A stretch of DNA of 64,000 nucleotides from Glycomyces arizonensis DSM 44726 (GCF_000482705.1 NZ_AXWO01000001.1:248001-312000), one strand, 5' to 3'. Counted from the stretch's first letter, positions 18,187 to 27,192 are shown. The notes: a model not told the origin generated them from the sequence alone. A program made the numbers and translations.

Positions 18187-19254
18187 ATGCCGTCCTCACC
18201 GACAGCCACGCAAGGCCCCGCGAAGCACTGCCCCTCCTGCGGCCTGGACGCCGACGTCGGACGCTACTGCGAGGCGTGCGGCGGCGACCTGGTCGAGCAC
18301 GAGCGCCCCGCCGAGACGGCCGCGTGGCTCTCCTCGGCCGCCACCGAGGACAACCCGGAGCACCCCGGCGGCTCGGACGACCACACCTCGTTCTCCCTGC
18401 CGGGGATCGGCGCGGCGACCGACGTGGGCAAGCGCCACCACTACAACCAGGACTCCCTGGCGATCAGCCTCGCCGACGACGGCCGCAAGATCGCGGTCGT
18501 GTGCGACGGCGTCTCGGGCGCGTCCGACTCCGAGCGGGCCTCGCTGGCCGGGGTTGAAGCGGCCGTCACTGAGATCCGCGCCGCACTCGGCGAGGGGCTC
18601 AGCGCCGAGGACGCCTCGCGGCGCGGCGTGAGCGCGGCCCACTCGGCGGTGGCCGCGGTCGGCAAGCAGTACCCGAACTCGCCGCCGTCCTCGACGTACG
18701 TCTCCGCGGTGGTGGAGGGAAACCAGGCCGTCCTGTGCTGGGTGGGCGATTCGCGCGCCTACTGGGCCGGGGAGAAGGAGGCCAGGTGCCTCACCGTCGA
18801 TGACACGATTCACGCCCGGCTCGAATACCAGGGCGTGGACCCCTCGGACGACCGGTACAAGAACCCGTACTCGAAGGCGCTGCTGGCCTGGCTGGGGGCC
18901 GACGCGCCGACCCTGAACCCGAACCTCCTCCGAGTGGACCTCGGCGGCGGACATGTCGTAGTGTGCAGTGACGGTCTGTCACGCTATTTCGACGAGGACG
19001 CCGATCTGCTGCCCTTGCCGGACGGCGGTGTTGGCGACAAGGCTGTAGCGTTGACACGACAAGCGCTCGCGCACGGCGGGCACGACAACATCAGTGTCGC
19101 GGTGGTGGAACTCGAATCCCCCGGTTCGGTCCAGGTCGACGAGCATGCGCAGGAACATGCCGATCCGGATCCCGAGCAGGGTGATTCCACATCGCTGCTC
19201 GGTGTCGCCAGTGAGGCCGAGTACACGGAACTGCTTGGAGGGGGACGACCTTGA
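18187..19254 (+). CDS. PP2C-family Ser/Thr phosphatase with N-terminal zinc ribbon
   Basis: 355-residue metal-dependent phosphatase. Residues 13-33 contain a double CxxC zinc ribbon (CPSC and CEAC). The catalytic domain spans about 75-310, with [24 protein letters not shown] supplying a metal-binding Asp, CSDGLSRYF and HGGHDNISV near its end. It is the natural counterpart to PknG: the RBS AAGGAG is six bases after the kinase stop codon, and its stop codon overlaps the next start. Its zinc ribbon resembles those in PknG and the FHA protein, suggesting shared partners. Substrates are inferred. Confidence 0.93.
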   Translation: MPSSPTATQGPAKHCPSCGLDADVGRYCEACGGDLVEHERPAETAAWLSSAATEDNPEHPGGSDDHTSFSLPGIGAATDVGKRHHYNQDSLAISLADDGRKIAVVCDGVSGASDSERASLAGVEAAVTEIRAALGEGLSAEDASRRGVSAAHSAVAAVGKQYPNSPPSSTYVSAVVEGNQAVLCWVGDSRAYWAGEKEARCLTVDDTIHARLEYQGVDPSDDRYKNPYSKALLAWLGADAPTLNPNLLRVDLGGGHVVVCSDGLSRYFDEDADLLPLPDGGVGDKAVALTRQALAHGGHDNISVAVVELESPGSVQVDEHAQEHADPDPEQGDSTSLLGVASEAEYTELLGGGRP

Positions 19255-20489
19255 CCTACCAGCCGACCTACCCCGGCGGCGGTGCCCCACAGCCGGGCGG
19301 ATACCAGTGTGCCTGCGGGGCGTTCCCCCAGGCCCAGTTCTGCGAGCAGTGCGGTACGCCGAACCCGGCGTGGCAGCAAGGCCAACCCCCGCAGTCGCCG
19401 GCCGCGTTCGGGCAGGGCTACCCGCCGAACGACCCGTACGCCCAGCCGCAGCAGCAGGACCCCTACGGCCAGCAGCAGCCCGGTTACGGCCAGCAGGATC
19501 CGTACGGGCAGCCGCAGCAGCAGCAGGACCCCTACGGCCAGCAGCCCGGCTACGGTCAACAGGACCCCTACGGCCAACCGCAGCAGCAGGGGTACGGCCA
19601 GCAGGATCCGTACGGTCAGCCCCAGCAGCAGGACCCGTACGGCCAGCAGCCGGGATACGGTCAGCAGGACCCCTACGGCCAGCCGCAGCAGCAGGACCCG
19701 TACGGGCAGCCGCCGCAGCAACAGGACCCCTACGGCCAGCAGCCGGGATACGGGCAGCAAGACCCCTACGGCCAGCCCCAGCAGCAGGACCCGTACGGAC
19801 AGCAGCCCGGCTACGGTCAGCAGGATCCCTACGGCCAACCGCAGCAGCAAGACCCCTACGGGCAGCCGCAGCAGGACCCGTACGCGCAGCAGTACGGCGC
19901 CCCGGCCTCGGCTCCGCCCGCGCCCACGTCGGCGCCTCCCGGGCCGCCTCCGGGCGTCCCGGCCGCGCCGTTCGGCGCCCCGACCTCCGCTCCCCCGTCC
20001 GCGTCGCCGACCAGCGGGTTCAGCGTCCCCGACTCGCAGCCGCACGACCTGGCGTCGAACTACGCGCCGCCCGGCCAGGCCACGGCGACGCGCTGGATCG
20101 TGGCCGTGACGGCCGACCAGGGCTACTTCAACAAGGTGGCCGCCTCGGACGGGGCCTCGCAGCTGCAGTACCCGTCGTTCGCCAAGCCGCGGCGCTTCCC
20201 GCTGGACAAGGGCGAGCTGACGATCGGCCGCTACAGCGCCAAGCGCGGCGTCACGCCGGACATCGACCTGTCCGGCGACGTGGCCGACCCCGGTGTGAGC
20301 GCGCAGCACGCGAAGCTGTTCGCCAAGCCGGACGGCTCCTGGACGATCATGGACGTGGGCTCCTCGAACGGGACGTTCCTCAACGGCTCGGACGAGCCGC
20401 TGGCGCCGAACGTGGAGATCGTGATCGGCGACGGCTCCTACCTCAACATCGGGGCCTGGACGCGCCTGACGATCCACTACGAGGGCTAG
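19251..20489 (+). CDS. FHA-domain protein with N-terminal zinc ribbon and long DPYGQ repeat region
   Basis: 412-residue protein that should bind phosphothreonine peptides. Residues 1-40 hold a zinc ribbon (CACG and CEQCG). Residues about 61-213 are an uninterrupted run of QQDPYGQPQ and QQPGYGQ units, then a Pro/Ala linker. The FHA domain spans about 323-405, with [18 protein letters not shown] and SSNGTFLNG, the phosphate-binding residues. The TTG start overlaps the phosphatase stop codon (TTGA) and has GGAGGGGG upstream. As the FHA protein of the pknG operon it is a candidate PknG partner, but it lacks the N-terminal ETT phosphorylation motif of GarA. Confidence 0.88.
   Translation: MTYQPTYPGGGAPQPGGYQCACGAFPQAQFCEQCGTPNPAWQQGQPPQSPAAFGQGYPPNDPYAQPQQQDPYGQQQPGYGQQDPYGQPQQQQDPYGQQPGYGQQDPYGQPQQQGYGQQDPYGQPQQQDPYGQQPGYGQQDPYGQPQQQDPYGQPPQQQDPYGQQPGYGQQDPYGQPQQQDPYGQQPGYGQQDPYGQPQQQDPYGQPQQDPYAQQYGAPASAPPAPTSAPPGPPPGVPAAPFGAPTSAPPSASPTSGFSVPDSQPHDLASNYAPPGQATATRWIVAVTADQGYFNKVAASDGASQLQYPSFAKPRRFPLDKGELTIGRYSAKRGVTPDIDLSGDVADPGVSAQHAKLFAKPDGSWTIMDVGSSNGTFLNGSDEPLAPNVEIVIGDGSYLNIGAWTRLTIHYEG
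19431..19890 (+). repeat. In-frame DPYGQ tandem repeat tract
   Basis: About 460 bases of degenerate repeats encoding alternating DPYGQPQQQ and PGYGQQ units inside the FHA gene. The composition is Gln, Gly, Tyr, Pro and Asp only. Codons vary between copies (GAC/GAT, TAC throughout, GGC/GGG/GGT/GGA), so the protein pattern is held while the DNA drifts, which argues for selection on the peptide. Confidence 0.9.
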
Positions 20490-20497
20490 CAGACCGC

Positions 20498-20531
20498 AAA
20501 CGGGGGCCGGACGCGAGTCCGGCCCCCGTTT
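20498..20531. terminator. Bidirectional terminator after the FHA gene
   Basis: Perfect 15-bp stem, AAACGGGGGCCGGAC / GTCCGGCCCCCGTTT, loop GCGA, between converging genes. It starts with AAA and ends with TTT, so it can stop transcription from both sides and closes the glnX-to-FHA operon. Confidence 0.9.
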
Positions 20532-20534
20532 CGT

Positions 20535-21428
20535 CTACCTGCCGGTGATGAACGCGGTGACGCGCCGGTTGACCTCGGGGCTGACCAGGACCTTGCGGTG
20601 CCCGAGCCCGCTGGTGCCCACCAGCTCGGCGTTCGGCCAGGCGGCGGCCAGCTCCTCGGCGTGGCGGAACGGGTTGGGCCGGTCGCCCTTGTCGTGGACG
20701 ATGAGCGCGGGGGCCTCCACGGGCGGGTCCAGGAGGGTGATCTTCGAGAGCTCGACGTCGGCGCGCTGCTCGGCCATCGGGATGAGGCGCCCGATGATGC
20801 GCGGGCCGACCGGGACGATGGCGCCGAGGGTGTCGTTGAAGCCGCTGGTGCCGCCGATGAACGGGGCGATCATGGCCAGGCGGGTGCCGACCGGGTCGAA
20901 CCCGGCCTCGCGCATGGCGAGCACCGAGGTCAGGCAGCCCATGGAGTGCGCCACGACCGCGTGCGGCGCGCCGAACTTGTCCAGTGCGGCGCTCATGGCG
21001 CCGACCAGATGCGGGCCGTTGGAGTAGTCCGGCCCCCACGGGCCCGGGCCGGAGTTGCCGTGGCTGGGGGCGTCGAAGGCCACCACGCGCATGCCGTTCG
21101 CCACCAGGCTCGCGCCGATGAAGTCGAGGTCGCCGGTGCATCCGCCCCAGCCGTGGACGAGGTAGACCAGGGGTCCCTCGCCCCAGTCGTAGCCCCACAC
21201 TTCGCTGCCGAGGCAGTCGAGGGTGAAGACCTCGGCTCCGGCGGGGGCCTTGCCCCGCAGGCGCTTCTCGGGGCCGCCGGGGACCTTGAACCACAGCTTG
21301 CTCAGGACCTTGGCCGCCGGGCCGGGCGCGAAGCGCTCGGCGGCGGCGAAGGCGGCACGCACATGCCAAGGGGCACGAACGGTCGTGCTTTTCTTTGCGG
21401 GGGCGGCGGCCCCTTGCTGCTGCGCCAT
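20535..21428 (-). CDS. Alpha/beta-hydrolase
   Basis: 297-residue hydrolase. The oxyanion motif HGWGG lies near residue 92, the nucleophile elbow AHSMGC near 162 and the catalytic His in GLGHRKVL near 276, with an acidic residue near 247 (HDKGDRP). The fold fits carboxylesterases or thioesterases of the YheT/lysophospholipase type; the substrate cannot be told. It lies 16 bases after the TetR gene on the same strand, an arrangement in which the regulator usually controls the enzyme. A TetR-operator-like sequence is found within its first 25 codons. Confidence 0.87.
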   Translation of the reverse strand: MAQQQGAAAPAKKSTTVRAPWHVRAAFAAAERFAPGPAAKVLSKLWFKVPGGPEKRLRGKAPAGAEVFTLDCLGSEVWGYDWGEGPLVYLVHGWGGCTGDLDFIGASLVANGMRVVAFDAPSHGNSGPGPWGPDYSNGPHLVGAMSAALDKFGAPHAVVAHSMGCLTSVLAMREAGFDPVGTRLAMIAPFIGGTSGFNDTLGAIVPVGPRIIGRLIPMAEQRADVELSKITLLDPPVEAPALIVHDKGDRPNPFRHAEELAAAWPNAELVGTSGLGHRKVLVSPEVNRRVTAFITGR

Positions 21429-21444
21429 GTATCGACCTTCCCGA

Positions 21445-22026
21445 TCAGTTGCTGCGACCGTCGACGAGCCGGTCGAACGCCTCCCAGGCGCGATCGGCGG
21501 CGTCGGGATTGCTGAGAATGCGGCTCATCCAGTTGTAGGACAGCAGGATGCCGAAGACCTCCTGCGCCACCTGCGAGACGTCGGTGCCTTCGCGGAACTC
21601 GCCCTCGGCGACCGCCGTGGCGGTGATCCTGGCGAGCGAGTCGAGCATGTCCCGCTGCTCGGTGACCATGAGGTCGTGCAGCGGGCCGGGCAGATCGTCG
21701 AACTCGGCGGCGGCGGCCAGGAACAGGCAGCCGCCCGGGTGGGCGTACCAGCGCATCCAGTACTCCACGATCGCCCGGAGCCGGGTGACCCCGCGCGGCT
21801 TGGCCAGCGCGGGCCTGATCACCTCGTCGACGAACTGCTCGGCGTTGCGCTCCATGCACGCCAGTTGCAGCGCCTCTTTCGACTTGAAATGCGCGTAGAC
21901 CCCCGACTTCGACATGTCGGCTGCGGCGGCCAGCGACCCGATGGTCAGCCCCGACAGGCCGCTGTAGCGGGCCATGCGGACGGCGACGTCGAGAATCGCC
22001 TGCCTGGTGAGTTCGCCCTTGCGCAC
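21445..22026 (-). CDS. TetR-family transcriptional repressor
   Basis: 193-residue regulator. The N-terminal helix-turn-helix is LTIGSLAAAADMSKSGVYAHF, with residues of the recognition helix being SKSGVYAHF; the C-terminal ligand domain has LAAAAEFDDLPG, a common lipid- or acyl-ligand TetR type (TetR_C_6-like). The GTG start lies 12 bases from a near-perfect operator palindrome. It is followed after 16 bases by the alpha/beta-hydrolase gene, its likely target. The ligand is unknown. Confidence 0.9.
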   Translation of the reverse strand: MRKGELTRQAILDVAVRMARYSGLSGLTIGSLAAAADMSKSGVYAHFKSKEALQLACMERNAEQFVDEVIRPALAKPRGVTRLRAIVEYWMRWYAHPGGCLFLAAAAEFDDLPGPLHDLMVTEQRDMLDSLARITATAVAEGEFREGTDVSQVAQEVFGILLSYNWMSRILSNPDAADRAWEAFDRLVDGRSN

Positions 22027-22037
22027 GCCATAAAACT

Positions 22038-22051
22038 AGCACGGTCGTGCT
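22038..22051. promoter_or_regulatory. Probable TetR operator
   Basis: AGCACG-GT-CGTGCT, a perfect 14-bp palindrome, just upstream of the TetR GTG and between it and the CsbD gene. The 11-base core AGCACGACCGT recurs within the first codons of the hydrolase gene (around 21373-21390). Autoregulation is the simplest reading. Confidence 0.6.
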
Positions 22052-22099
22052 GAAAAATCGAGGCGTGTCCTCACCGTCACGATTGAGCCCCGCCCAGAC

Positions 22100-22105
22100 G
22101 GGTAT
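22100..22105 (+). promoter_or_regulatory. Stress-sigma -10-like element before csbD-family gene
   Basis: GGGTAT at 22100-22105 matches the -10 of actinobacterial stress sigma factors of the SigF/SigB type (GTTT...GGGTAT). A weak -35 may lie near 22080. It is 39 bases before the start codon of a CsbD protein, a known stress-sigma target in other bacteria. Confidence 0.45.
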
Positions 22106-22144
22106 CCACTGCCGGCAAGACGCACTCGAGGGAAGGGACGAGCC

Positions 22145-22354
22145 ATGGGGTTCGACCAGGCGAAGGACAAGGCCAAGCAGAAGATGGGCGAGGCCAAGGA
22201 GAAGGTGGGCGACGCCACCGACAACGAAGACCTCGAGAACTCGGGCAAACGCGACCAGGTCGTCGGCGAAGCCGAGGAGGCCGGTCACGACCTGCGCGAC
22301 AAGGCCGCAGGCGCCGTCCACGACTTCAAGGAGAAACACGACGACGACGAGTGA
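22145..22354 (+). CDS. CsbD-family general stress protein
   Basis: 69-residue, very hydrophilic, Lys/Glu/Asp-rich protein without Cys. It starts MGFDQAKDKAKQKMGEAKEK, and has the repeated KxGE / DKxxG pattern of the CsbD family, small four-helix proteins induced by stationary phase and stress. Biochemical role is unknown. The ATG has GGGAAGGG upstream. A GGGTAT element upstream points to a stress sigma factor, and a strong hairpin follows. Confidence 0.85.
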   Translation: MGFDQAKDKAKQKMGEAKEKVGDATDNEDLENSGKRDQVVGEAEEAGHDLRDKAAGAVHDFKEKHDDDE

Positions 22355-22376
22355 CCCCGCTCGCCCGTCACCAGAC

Positions 22377-22418
22377 GCCCGGTCCCTGCCGTCCAGTACG
22401 GCGGGGGCCGGGCCCTTT
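22377..22418 (+). terminator. Terminator after the CsbD gene
   Basis: 16-base arms GCCCGGTCCCTGCCGT (22377-22392) and ACGGCGGGGGCCGGGC (22398-22413) pair with two mismatches around a CCAGT loop, followed by CCTTTT. A typical intrinsic terminator. Confidence 0.85.
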
Positions 22419-22548
22419 TCCGCATCCCGAACGGCGATGACCGCGGTCCGCTCCGACCGGACCCGGGTCCCGTCGGCTTCCGACGATCGGATGCAGACGC
22501 GAAACGGGGCGAAGAACGCCTCGCGCTCCCCGCCCCGCTCCAGAACGG

Positions 22549-25500
22549 CTAACTGCAACCGCTGGTCGCGCCGCAGCCCTCGCAGGCATAGCACGAACCG
22601 GCCGGACGCATCTTCGTGCCGCAGTTCATGCACAGCGGCGCATCGGCGCTCCTGGCCTGGGCCGAGTTCAAGACGTCGTCGCCTGCGGGCTTCGACTCCA
22701 GCTTCAGCTGCTGCTTCGCGGCCTCCTCGATCGGCGCGGACGCCCGCATCTCGTCGAGGTCGACGGCGGACTCCGCATTGACCTTGGACGGGTCCTCGCC
22801 GTTGACCTCGGCCGTGCGCTCGTCCGTCGTCAGGATCCCCAGCGCCGCCCGCTCGTCGTAGGGCAGGTAGTCCAGCGCCAGGCGCCGGAAAATGTAGTCC
22901 ACCACCGAAGCGGCCATGCGGATGTCCGGGTCGTCGGTCATGCCCGCCGGCTCGAACCGCATGTTGGTGAACTTCTCCACGTACTTCTCAAGCGGCACGC
23001 CGTACTGCAGCGCGATCGAGATCGCCACCGAGAACGCGTCCATGACGCCCGCCAGGGTCGAGCCCTGCTTGGACATCTTGAGGAAGACCTCGCCGAGCCC
23101 GTCGTCGGGGTACGACGACGAGGTCATGTAGCCCTCCGCGCCGCCGACGGTGAACGACGTGGTCTGGCTCGGGCGGCGCTTGGGGAGCTTGCGGCGCACC
23201 GGGCTGTGGACGGACATCTCCTCGACGACCTTCTCCACGACCTCCTCGACCGCGGCGTCGATCTCCTTCTTCTTGGCGGACAGCGGCTGCCCGACCTTGC
23301 AGTTGTCGCGGTAGACCGCCAGCGCCTTGAGGCCGAGCTTCCAGCCCTGGAAGTAGATCTCCTCGAAGTCGGCCACGGTGGCGCTCTCGGGGACGTTCAC
23401 GGTCTTGCTGATGGCGCCGGACAGGAACGGCTGCACGGCGGCCATCATGTGGACGTGGCCCATCGGGGAGATGGCCCGCTCGCCCATGGCGCAGTCGAAC
23501 ACCGAGTAGTGCTCCTCGGCGAGCGCCGGAGCGCCCACCACATGGCCGTGCTCGGCGATGTAGTCGACGATGGCCTTCGCGTCCTCCTCGTTGTATCCGA
23601 GGCTGGCGAGGGCGCGCGGCACGGTCTGGTTGACGATCTCCATCGAACCGCCGCCCACGAGCTTCTTGTGCTTGACCAGCGCCAGGTCCGGCTCGATGCC
23701 CGTGGTGTCGCAGTCCATCATGAAGGAGATGGTGCCGGTCGGCGCGAGCACCGAGGCCTGCGCATTGCGCCATCCCTGCTGCGCCCCAATGCCATTGCCG
23801 CGGTCCCATTCGGACTTGGCCGCTTCGATGATGGACGCGTCGACGTCGCCGAAGGTGCGGACCTCGGCGGCCGCCTCGGCGTGCTTGCGCATGACGCGCT
23901 GGTGCGGTTCGGCGTTGATCGCATAGCCCGCGTACGGGCCGACGGCACCGGCCAACTCGGCCGAGCGGCGATAGGACACGCCGGTCATCAACGAGGTGAT
24001 CGCCGCGGCGATCGCGCGGCCCTCATCGGAGTCGTAGGCGTGGCCCGAGGCCATGAGGAGGGCGCCCAGGTTCGAGTACCCGATCCCGAGCTGGCGGAAG
24101 TCGCGGGTGGTCTGCCCGATCTTCTCGGTCGGGAAGTCCGCGAAGGAGATCGAGACCTCCATGGCGGTGATGACGAACTCGACGGTCTTCACGAACCGCT
24201 CGACGTCGAACGAGCCGTCATCGCCGAGGAACTTCATGAGGTTGAGACTCGCGAGGTTGCAAGACGAGTCATCGAGACTCATGTACTCCGAGCAGTTGGA
24301 GACGACGACGCCGCTGACGATGTAGGAGTGGTTGCGCGGCTCGGTGAGGTTGTAGGTCGTCTCGAATCCGACGCTCTCGCGGCTGGTGAGCCGCACCGTG
24401 CGGTCGGTGTTGTAGCGGGTCTTGAAGTCGAGCATCGACGCGAGCTTCGCGGACTTCCGGGGCAGGGCGAAGCCGATGAGCGCGGCGAACTCGACCATCG
24501 ACGGCCCGCTGATCCGAAGGTCGAAGAACGGCCCTTCAGACGCGTACTCGACCTCGGTGCCGTCCTTCCTCGTGTACTGGAACTTCGCGTCCTTGTTCTC
24601 GGTGCGGTAGATCCGCGCGCTGATACCTAGAGAAGACAGGGTTTCCTGCACCCCGAGCAGCAGCTCCTCGGACTTGCTTCCAAGCCCCACGTACCGGGTC
24701 CCGTTGTCCTGTTCGACGACACAGCCGTCAGCGTCGAACAACCCCTGCAGGAAATCGGTGAGAGTTTCCTCCGGGGCTTCGAAAAGCGACTCCGGAAACA
24801 CCTTCTGCGCCGCTCTCTCGGTCGAGAAACCGAGCGCTTTGAAGAACTCCGCGAGATTCGAACGCAGTGCTCGGAGTTGCTGCGTGCCATTGGGCTGCAG
24901 ACTCGGCTTGCTCACATGCCCGGTGAACCGCTCCAGCATTCGCTGGTGACGAGGCAGGAGCTCCCGCTGCTCCTCCTCGGTCCCGTACACCGTGACGACA
25001 CCGTTCTTCTTAAGGCAGCCGTCGCCGACCAGCCAGCCCATGAAGTGGGCGAGGTCAGGGTCTTCGCCCCACTTCTCAGGCAGGTTGACGGCGGCGATGT
25101 TGTTGTGCACGCCACGCTGCTGCGCCGCGTCCAGGGCGGCTCGCGGGATCTGAACGCTGGACGAGGCGCGCGGCGCATACTGGTTGGAGCGGACGACCTT
25201 GTCCTCCGGCTGGAGCTGGTCGGCGTGGACCCATCCGCGGTTCTTCGTCCAGAGCCGGTGGTTCGGGGTGCAGCGGAGCCGCGAGCCGTCCGAGAAGCGG
25301 AGTTCGACGATCTCGTTGGTGCCGGTGACCATGTACTGGACCGGGTTGGTCGCCACGACGCGGTCCGCCGCGTCGGTCTCGGCGGTGACGTCGTTGGTGA
25401 AGACGGCGAACGTCTCGCCTTCGGCCGAGCGCCGCACCAGATCGCCGATCTTGATGAGGCCCTTGTCGGTGACCACGCGCTCATCCGCGGGGAAGCAGGG

Positions 25501-26571
25501 GTTGGACGCGTAGATGCGGTCGGTGTTGGGGTTGGTGTGCCAGTCGTTGATGATGTCGTCGTACTGGATGCCCGGGTCGGCGCACTCCCAGGCGGCCTCG
25601 GCCATCTTGCGGAAGACCTCGCGGGCGTCGCGGCGGGCGATCTCCTTGCCGTCGAGGCGGCCGGTCAGGGCGTAGTCCGTGCCGTCTTCAACGGCGCGCA
25701 TGAACTCGTCGGAGACGCGCACCGAGTTGTTGGCGTTCTGGTACTGGACCGAGAACATGTCCTCGCCGCCGAGGTCGACGTCGAAGCCGGCGTCGCGCAG
25801 GGCCCGGATCTTGTCCTCTTCGCGGGCCTTGGTGGCGATGAAGTCCTCGATGTCGGGGTGGTCGACGTCGAGGACGACCATCTTGGCGGCCCGGCGGGTG
25901 GCGCCGCCGGACTTGATGGTCCCGGCCGAGGCGTCGGCGCCGCGCATGAAGCTGATCGGACCGGAGGCGTTGCCGCCGGAGGACAGCAGCTCGGCCGAGG
26001 CCCGGATCTTGGAGAGGTTGACCCCGGCGCCGGAGCCGCCCTTGAAGATCATCCCCTCTTCCTTGTACCAGTCCAGGATCGAGTCCATGGTGTCGTCGAC
26101 ACTGAGGATGAAACACGCTGATACCTGTTGCGACGCTTCGGTCCCGACGTTGAACCACACTGGAGAGTTGAAGCTGAAGTACTGGTGGAGGAGGAGCCAG
26201 GTGAGTTCGTCGGCGAAGATCTGGGCGTCGGCGCTGGTGGCGAAGTAGCCGTTCTTCTCGCCCGCGGTGTGGTAGGCGTGGACGACGCGGTCGATGAGCT
26301 GCTTGAGGCTCCGTTCCCTCTGGGGGGTGTCCACGGCGCCGCGGAAGTACTTCGAGGTGACGATCTGGGTGGCGTTCTGGCTCCAGAACTCCGGGAACTC
26401 GACGCCGCGCTGCTCGAAGTTGACCGAGCCGTCGCGCCAGTTCGTCATGACGACGTCGCGGGACTCCCACTGCACTTCGTCGTACGGGTGGACGCCCTCG
26501 GTAGTGAACACACGTTCGATTCGCAGGCCCTCGCCGGTCTTCTTCACGGCGTTCTTGGCGGTCTTCGGCAT
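22549..26571 (-). CDS. nrdJ: B12-dependent ribonucleotide reductase NrdJ with intein
   Basis: 1340-residue precursor that makes deoxyribonucleotides using adenosylcobalamin. Without the 401-residue intein the enzyme is 939 residues, a normal class II size. N-terminal substrate-site motifs (FNSPVWFNVG, SACFILSVDD, KGGSGAGVNLSKIR) precede the NP/CSEY site, with the radical Cys region; the C-terminal end has the redox/zinc CxxC pairs (CMNCGTKM and CEGCG). The ATG at 26571 has GAGGAG upstream. It is 52 bases downstream of nrdR, so the two form an operon controlled by NrdR boxes at 27193-27240. The intein interrupts the conserved NPCSEY motif and must splice out for activity. Confidence 0.97.
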   Translation of the reverse strand: MPKTAKNAVKKTGEGLRIERVFTTEGVHPYDEVQWESRDVVMTNWRDGSVNFEQRGVEFPEFWSQNATQIVTSKYFRGAVDTPQRERSLKQLIDRVVHAYHTAGEKNGYFATSADAQIFADELTWLLLHQYFSFNSPVWFNVGTEASQQVSACFILSVDDTMDSILDWYKEEGMIFKGGSGAGVNLSKIRASAELLSSGGNASGPISFMRGADASAGTIKSGGATRRAAKMVVLDVDHPDIEDFIATKAREEDKIRALRDAGFDVDLGGEDMFSVQYQNANNSVRVSDEFMRAVEDGTDYALTGRLDGKEIARRDAREVFRKMAEAAWECADPGIQYDDIINDWHTNPNTDRIYASNPCFPADERVVTDKGLIKIGDLVRRSAEGETFAVFTNDVTAETDAADRVVATNPVQYMVTGTNEIVELRFSDGSRLRCTPNHRLWTKNRGWVHADQLQPEDKVVRSNQYAPRASSSVQIPRAALDAAQQRGVHNNIAAVNLPEKWGEDPDLAHFMGWLVGDGCLKKNGVVTVYGTEEEQRELLPRHQRMLERFTGHVSKPSLQPNGTQQLRALRSNLAEFFKALGFSTERAAQKVFPESLFEAPEETLTDFLQGLFDADGCVVEQDNGTRYVGLGSKSEELLLGVQETLSSLGISARIYRTENKDAKFQYTRKDGTEVEYASEGPFFDLRISGPSMVEFAALIGFALPRKSAKLASMLDFKTRYNTDRTVRLTSRESVGFETTYNLTEPRNHSYIVSGVVVSNCSEYMSLDDSSCNLASLNLMKFLGDDGSFDVERFVKTVEFVITAMEVSISFADFPTEKIGQTTRDFRQLGIGYSNLGALLMASGHAYDSDEGRAIAAAITSLMTGVSYRRSAELAGAVGPYAGYAINAEPHQRVMRKHAEAAAEVRTFGDVDASIIEAAKSEWDRGNGIGAQQGWRNAQASVLAPTGTISFMMDCDTTGIEPDLALVKHKKLVGGGSMEIVNQTVPRALASLGYNEEDAKAIVDYIAEHGHVVGAPALAEEHYSVFDCAMGERAISPMGHVHMMAAVQPFLSGAISKTVNVPESATVADFEEIYFQGWKLGLKALAVYRDNCKVGQPLSAKKKEIDAAVEEVVEKVVEEMSVHSPVRRKLPKRRPSQTTSFTVGGAEGYMTSSSYPDDGLGEVFLKMSKQGSTLAGVMDAFSVAISIALQYGVPLEKYVEKFTNMRFEPAGMTDDPDIRMAASVVDYIFRRLALDYLPYDERAALGILTTDERTAEVNGEDPSKVNAESAVDLDEMRASAPIEEAAKQQLKLESKPAGDDVLNSAQARSADAPLCMNCGTKMRPAGSCYACEGCGATSGCS
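24295..25497 (-). mobile_element. Full-length LAGLIDADG homing intein in NrdJ
   Basis: 401-residue protein intron, residues 359-759 of the precursor. It begins with Cys1 (NP/CFPADERV) and ends VVSN/CSEYM, giving Cys1, terminal Asn and Cys+1 for standard splicing. Block B is CTPNHRLW with the conserved His, block F/G is NHSYIVSGVVVSN; the penultimate residue is Ser rather than His, which is unusual. Two endonuclease motifs, FMGWLVGDGCL and FLQGLFDADGCV, show the homing domain is still present. Inteins at this NrdJ site are known in other bacteria. Confidence 0.93.
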
Positions 26572-26623
26572 GTCTCCTCGCCCCTGTCTCTCATGCCCTG
26601 GTGATTTCGGTTGTGCTGGTGTT

Positions 26624-27088
26624 CTAGCCGTCGTGGTTGGCGGCGTTCTGCTCGCGCAGCCGCGCGATGGCGGCCTCGAAGTCCTCGAGTGATTCGAAGC
26701 CGCGGTAGACGCTGGCGAAGCGCAGGTAGGCGACCTCGTCGAGCTGGCGCAGCGGTTCGAGGATCGCGAGGCCGACCTCGTGGCTCGGCACTTCGGCGGC
26801 GCCGCGCGAGCGGATCTCGTCCTCAACGGCCTGTGCGAGCTTCGCCACATCGTCGGTGTCGACCGGCCGCCCCTGGCAGGCCTTCCAGACGCCCTGCTTG
26901 ACCTTGGCGCGGCTGAACGGCTCGGTGGCGCCGCTGCGCTTGACCACGGCGAGGACGGATTCCTCGACGGTGGTGAAGCGCTTCTCGCACTGCTGGCAGA
27001 CCCGGCGGCGGCGGATGATCTTTCCGTCTTCGGCCTCTCGGGAGTCGACCACGCGGCTGTCGGGATGACGACAGTAAGGGCATCGCAT
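26624..27088 (-). CDS. nrdR: Transcriptional repressor NrdR
   Basis: 154-residue ATP/dATP-sensing repressor of ribonucleotide reductase genes. The N-terminal zinc ribbon MRCPYC ... CQQCEKRF carries four Cys. The ATP-cone domain follows ([32 protein letters not shown]). Length matches the family. It is first in an operon with nrdJ and lies behind two NrdR boxes, so it should repress itself and nrdJ when dNTPs are plentiful. Confidence 0.97.
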   Translation of the reverse strand: MRCPYCRHPDSRVVDSREAEDGKIIRRRRVCQQCEKRFTTVEESVLAVVKRSGATEPFSRAKVKQGVWKACQGRPVDTDDVAKLAQAVEDEIRSRGAAEVPSHEVGLAILEPLRQLDEVAYLRFASVYRGFESLEDFEAAIARLREQNAANHDG

Positions 27089-27192
27089 CGCTACTCTCCT
27101 TCTTGGCGGTCGTCTTCCCGGTGAAGCCTGCGGGCCGCTGATCGGCTCGGTTCCGCGAATCGCGGGGCCCGGTCACCGTGCGTGGGCTAAAA

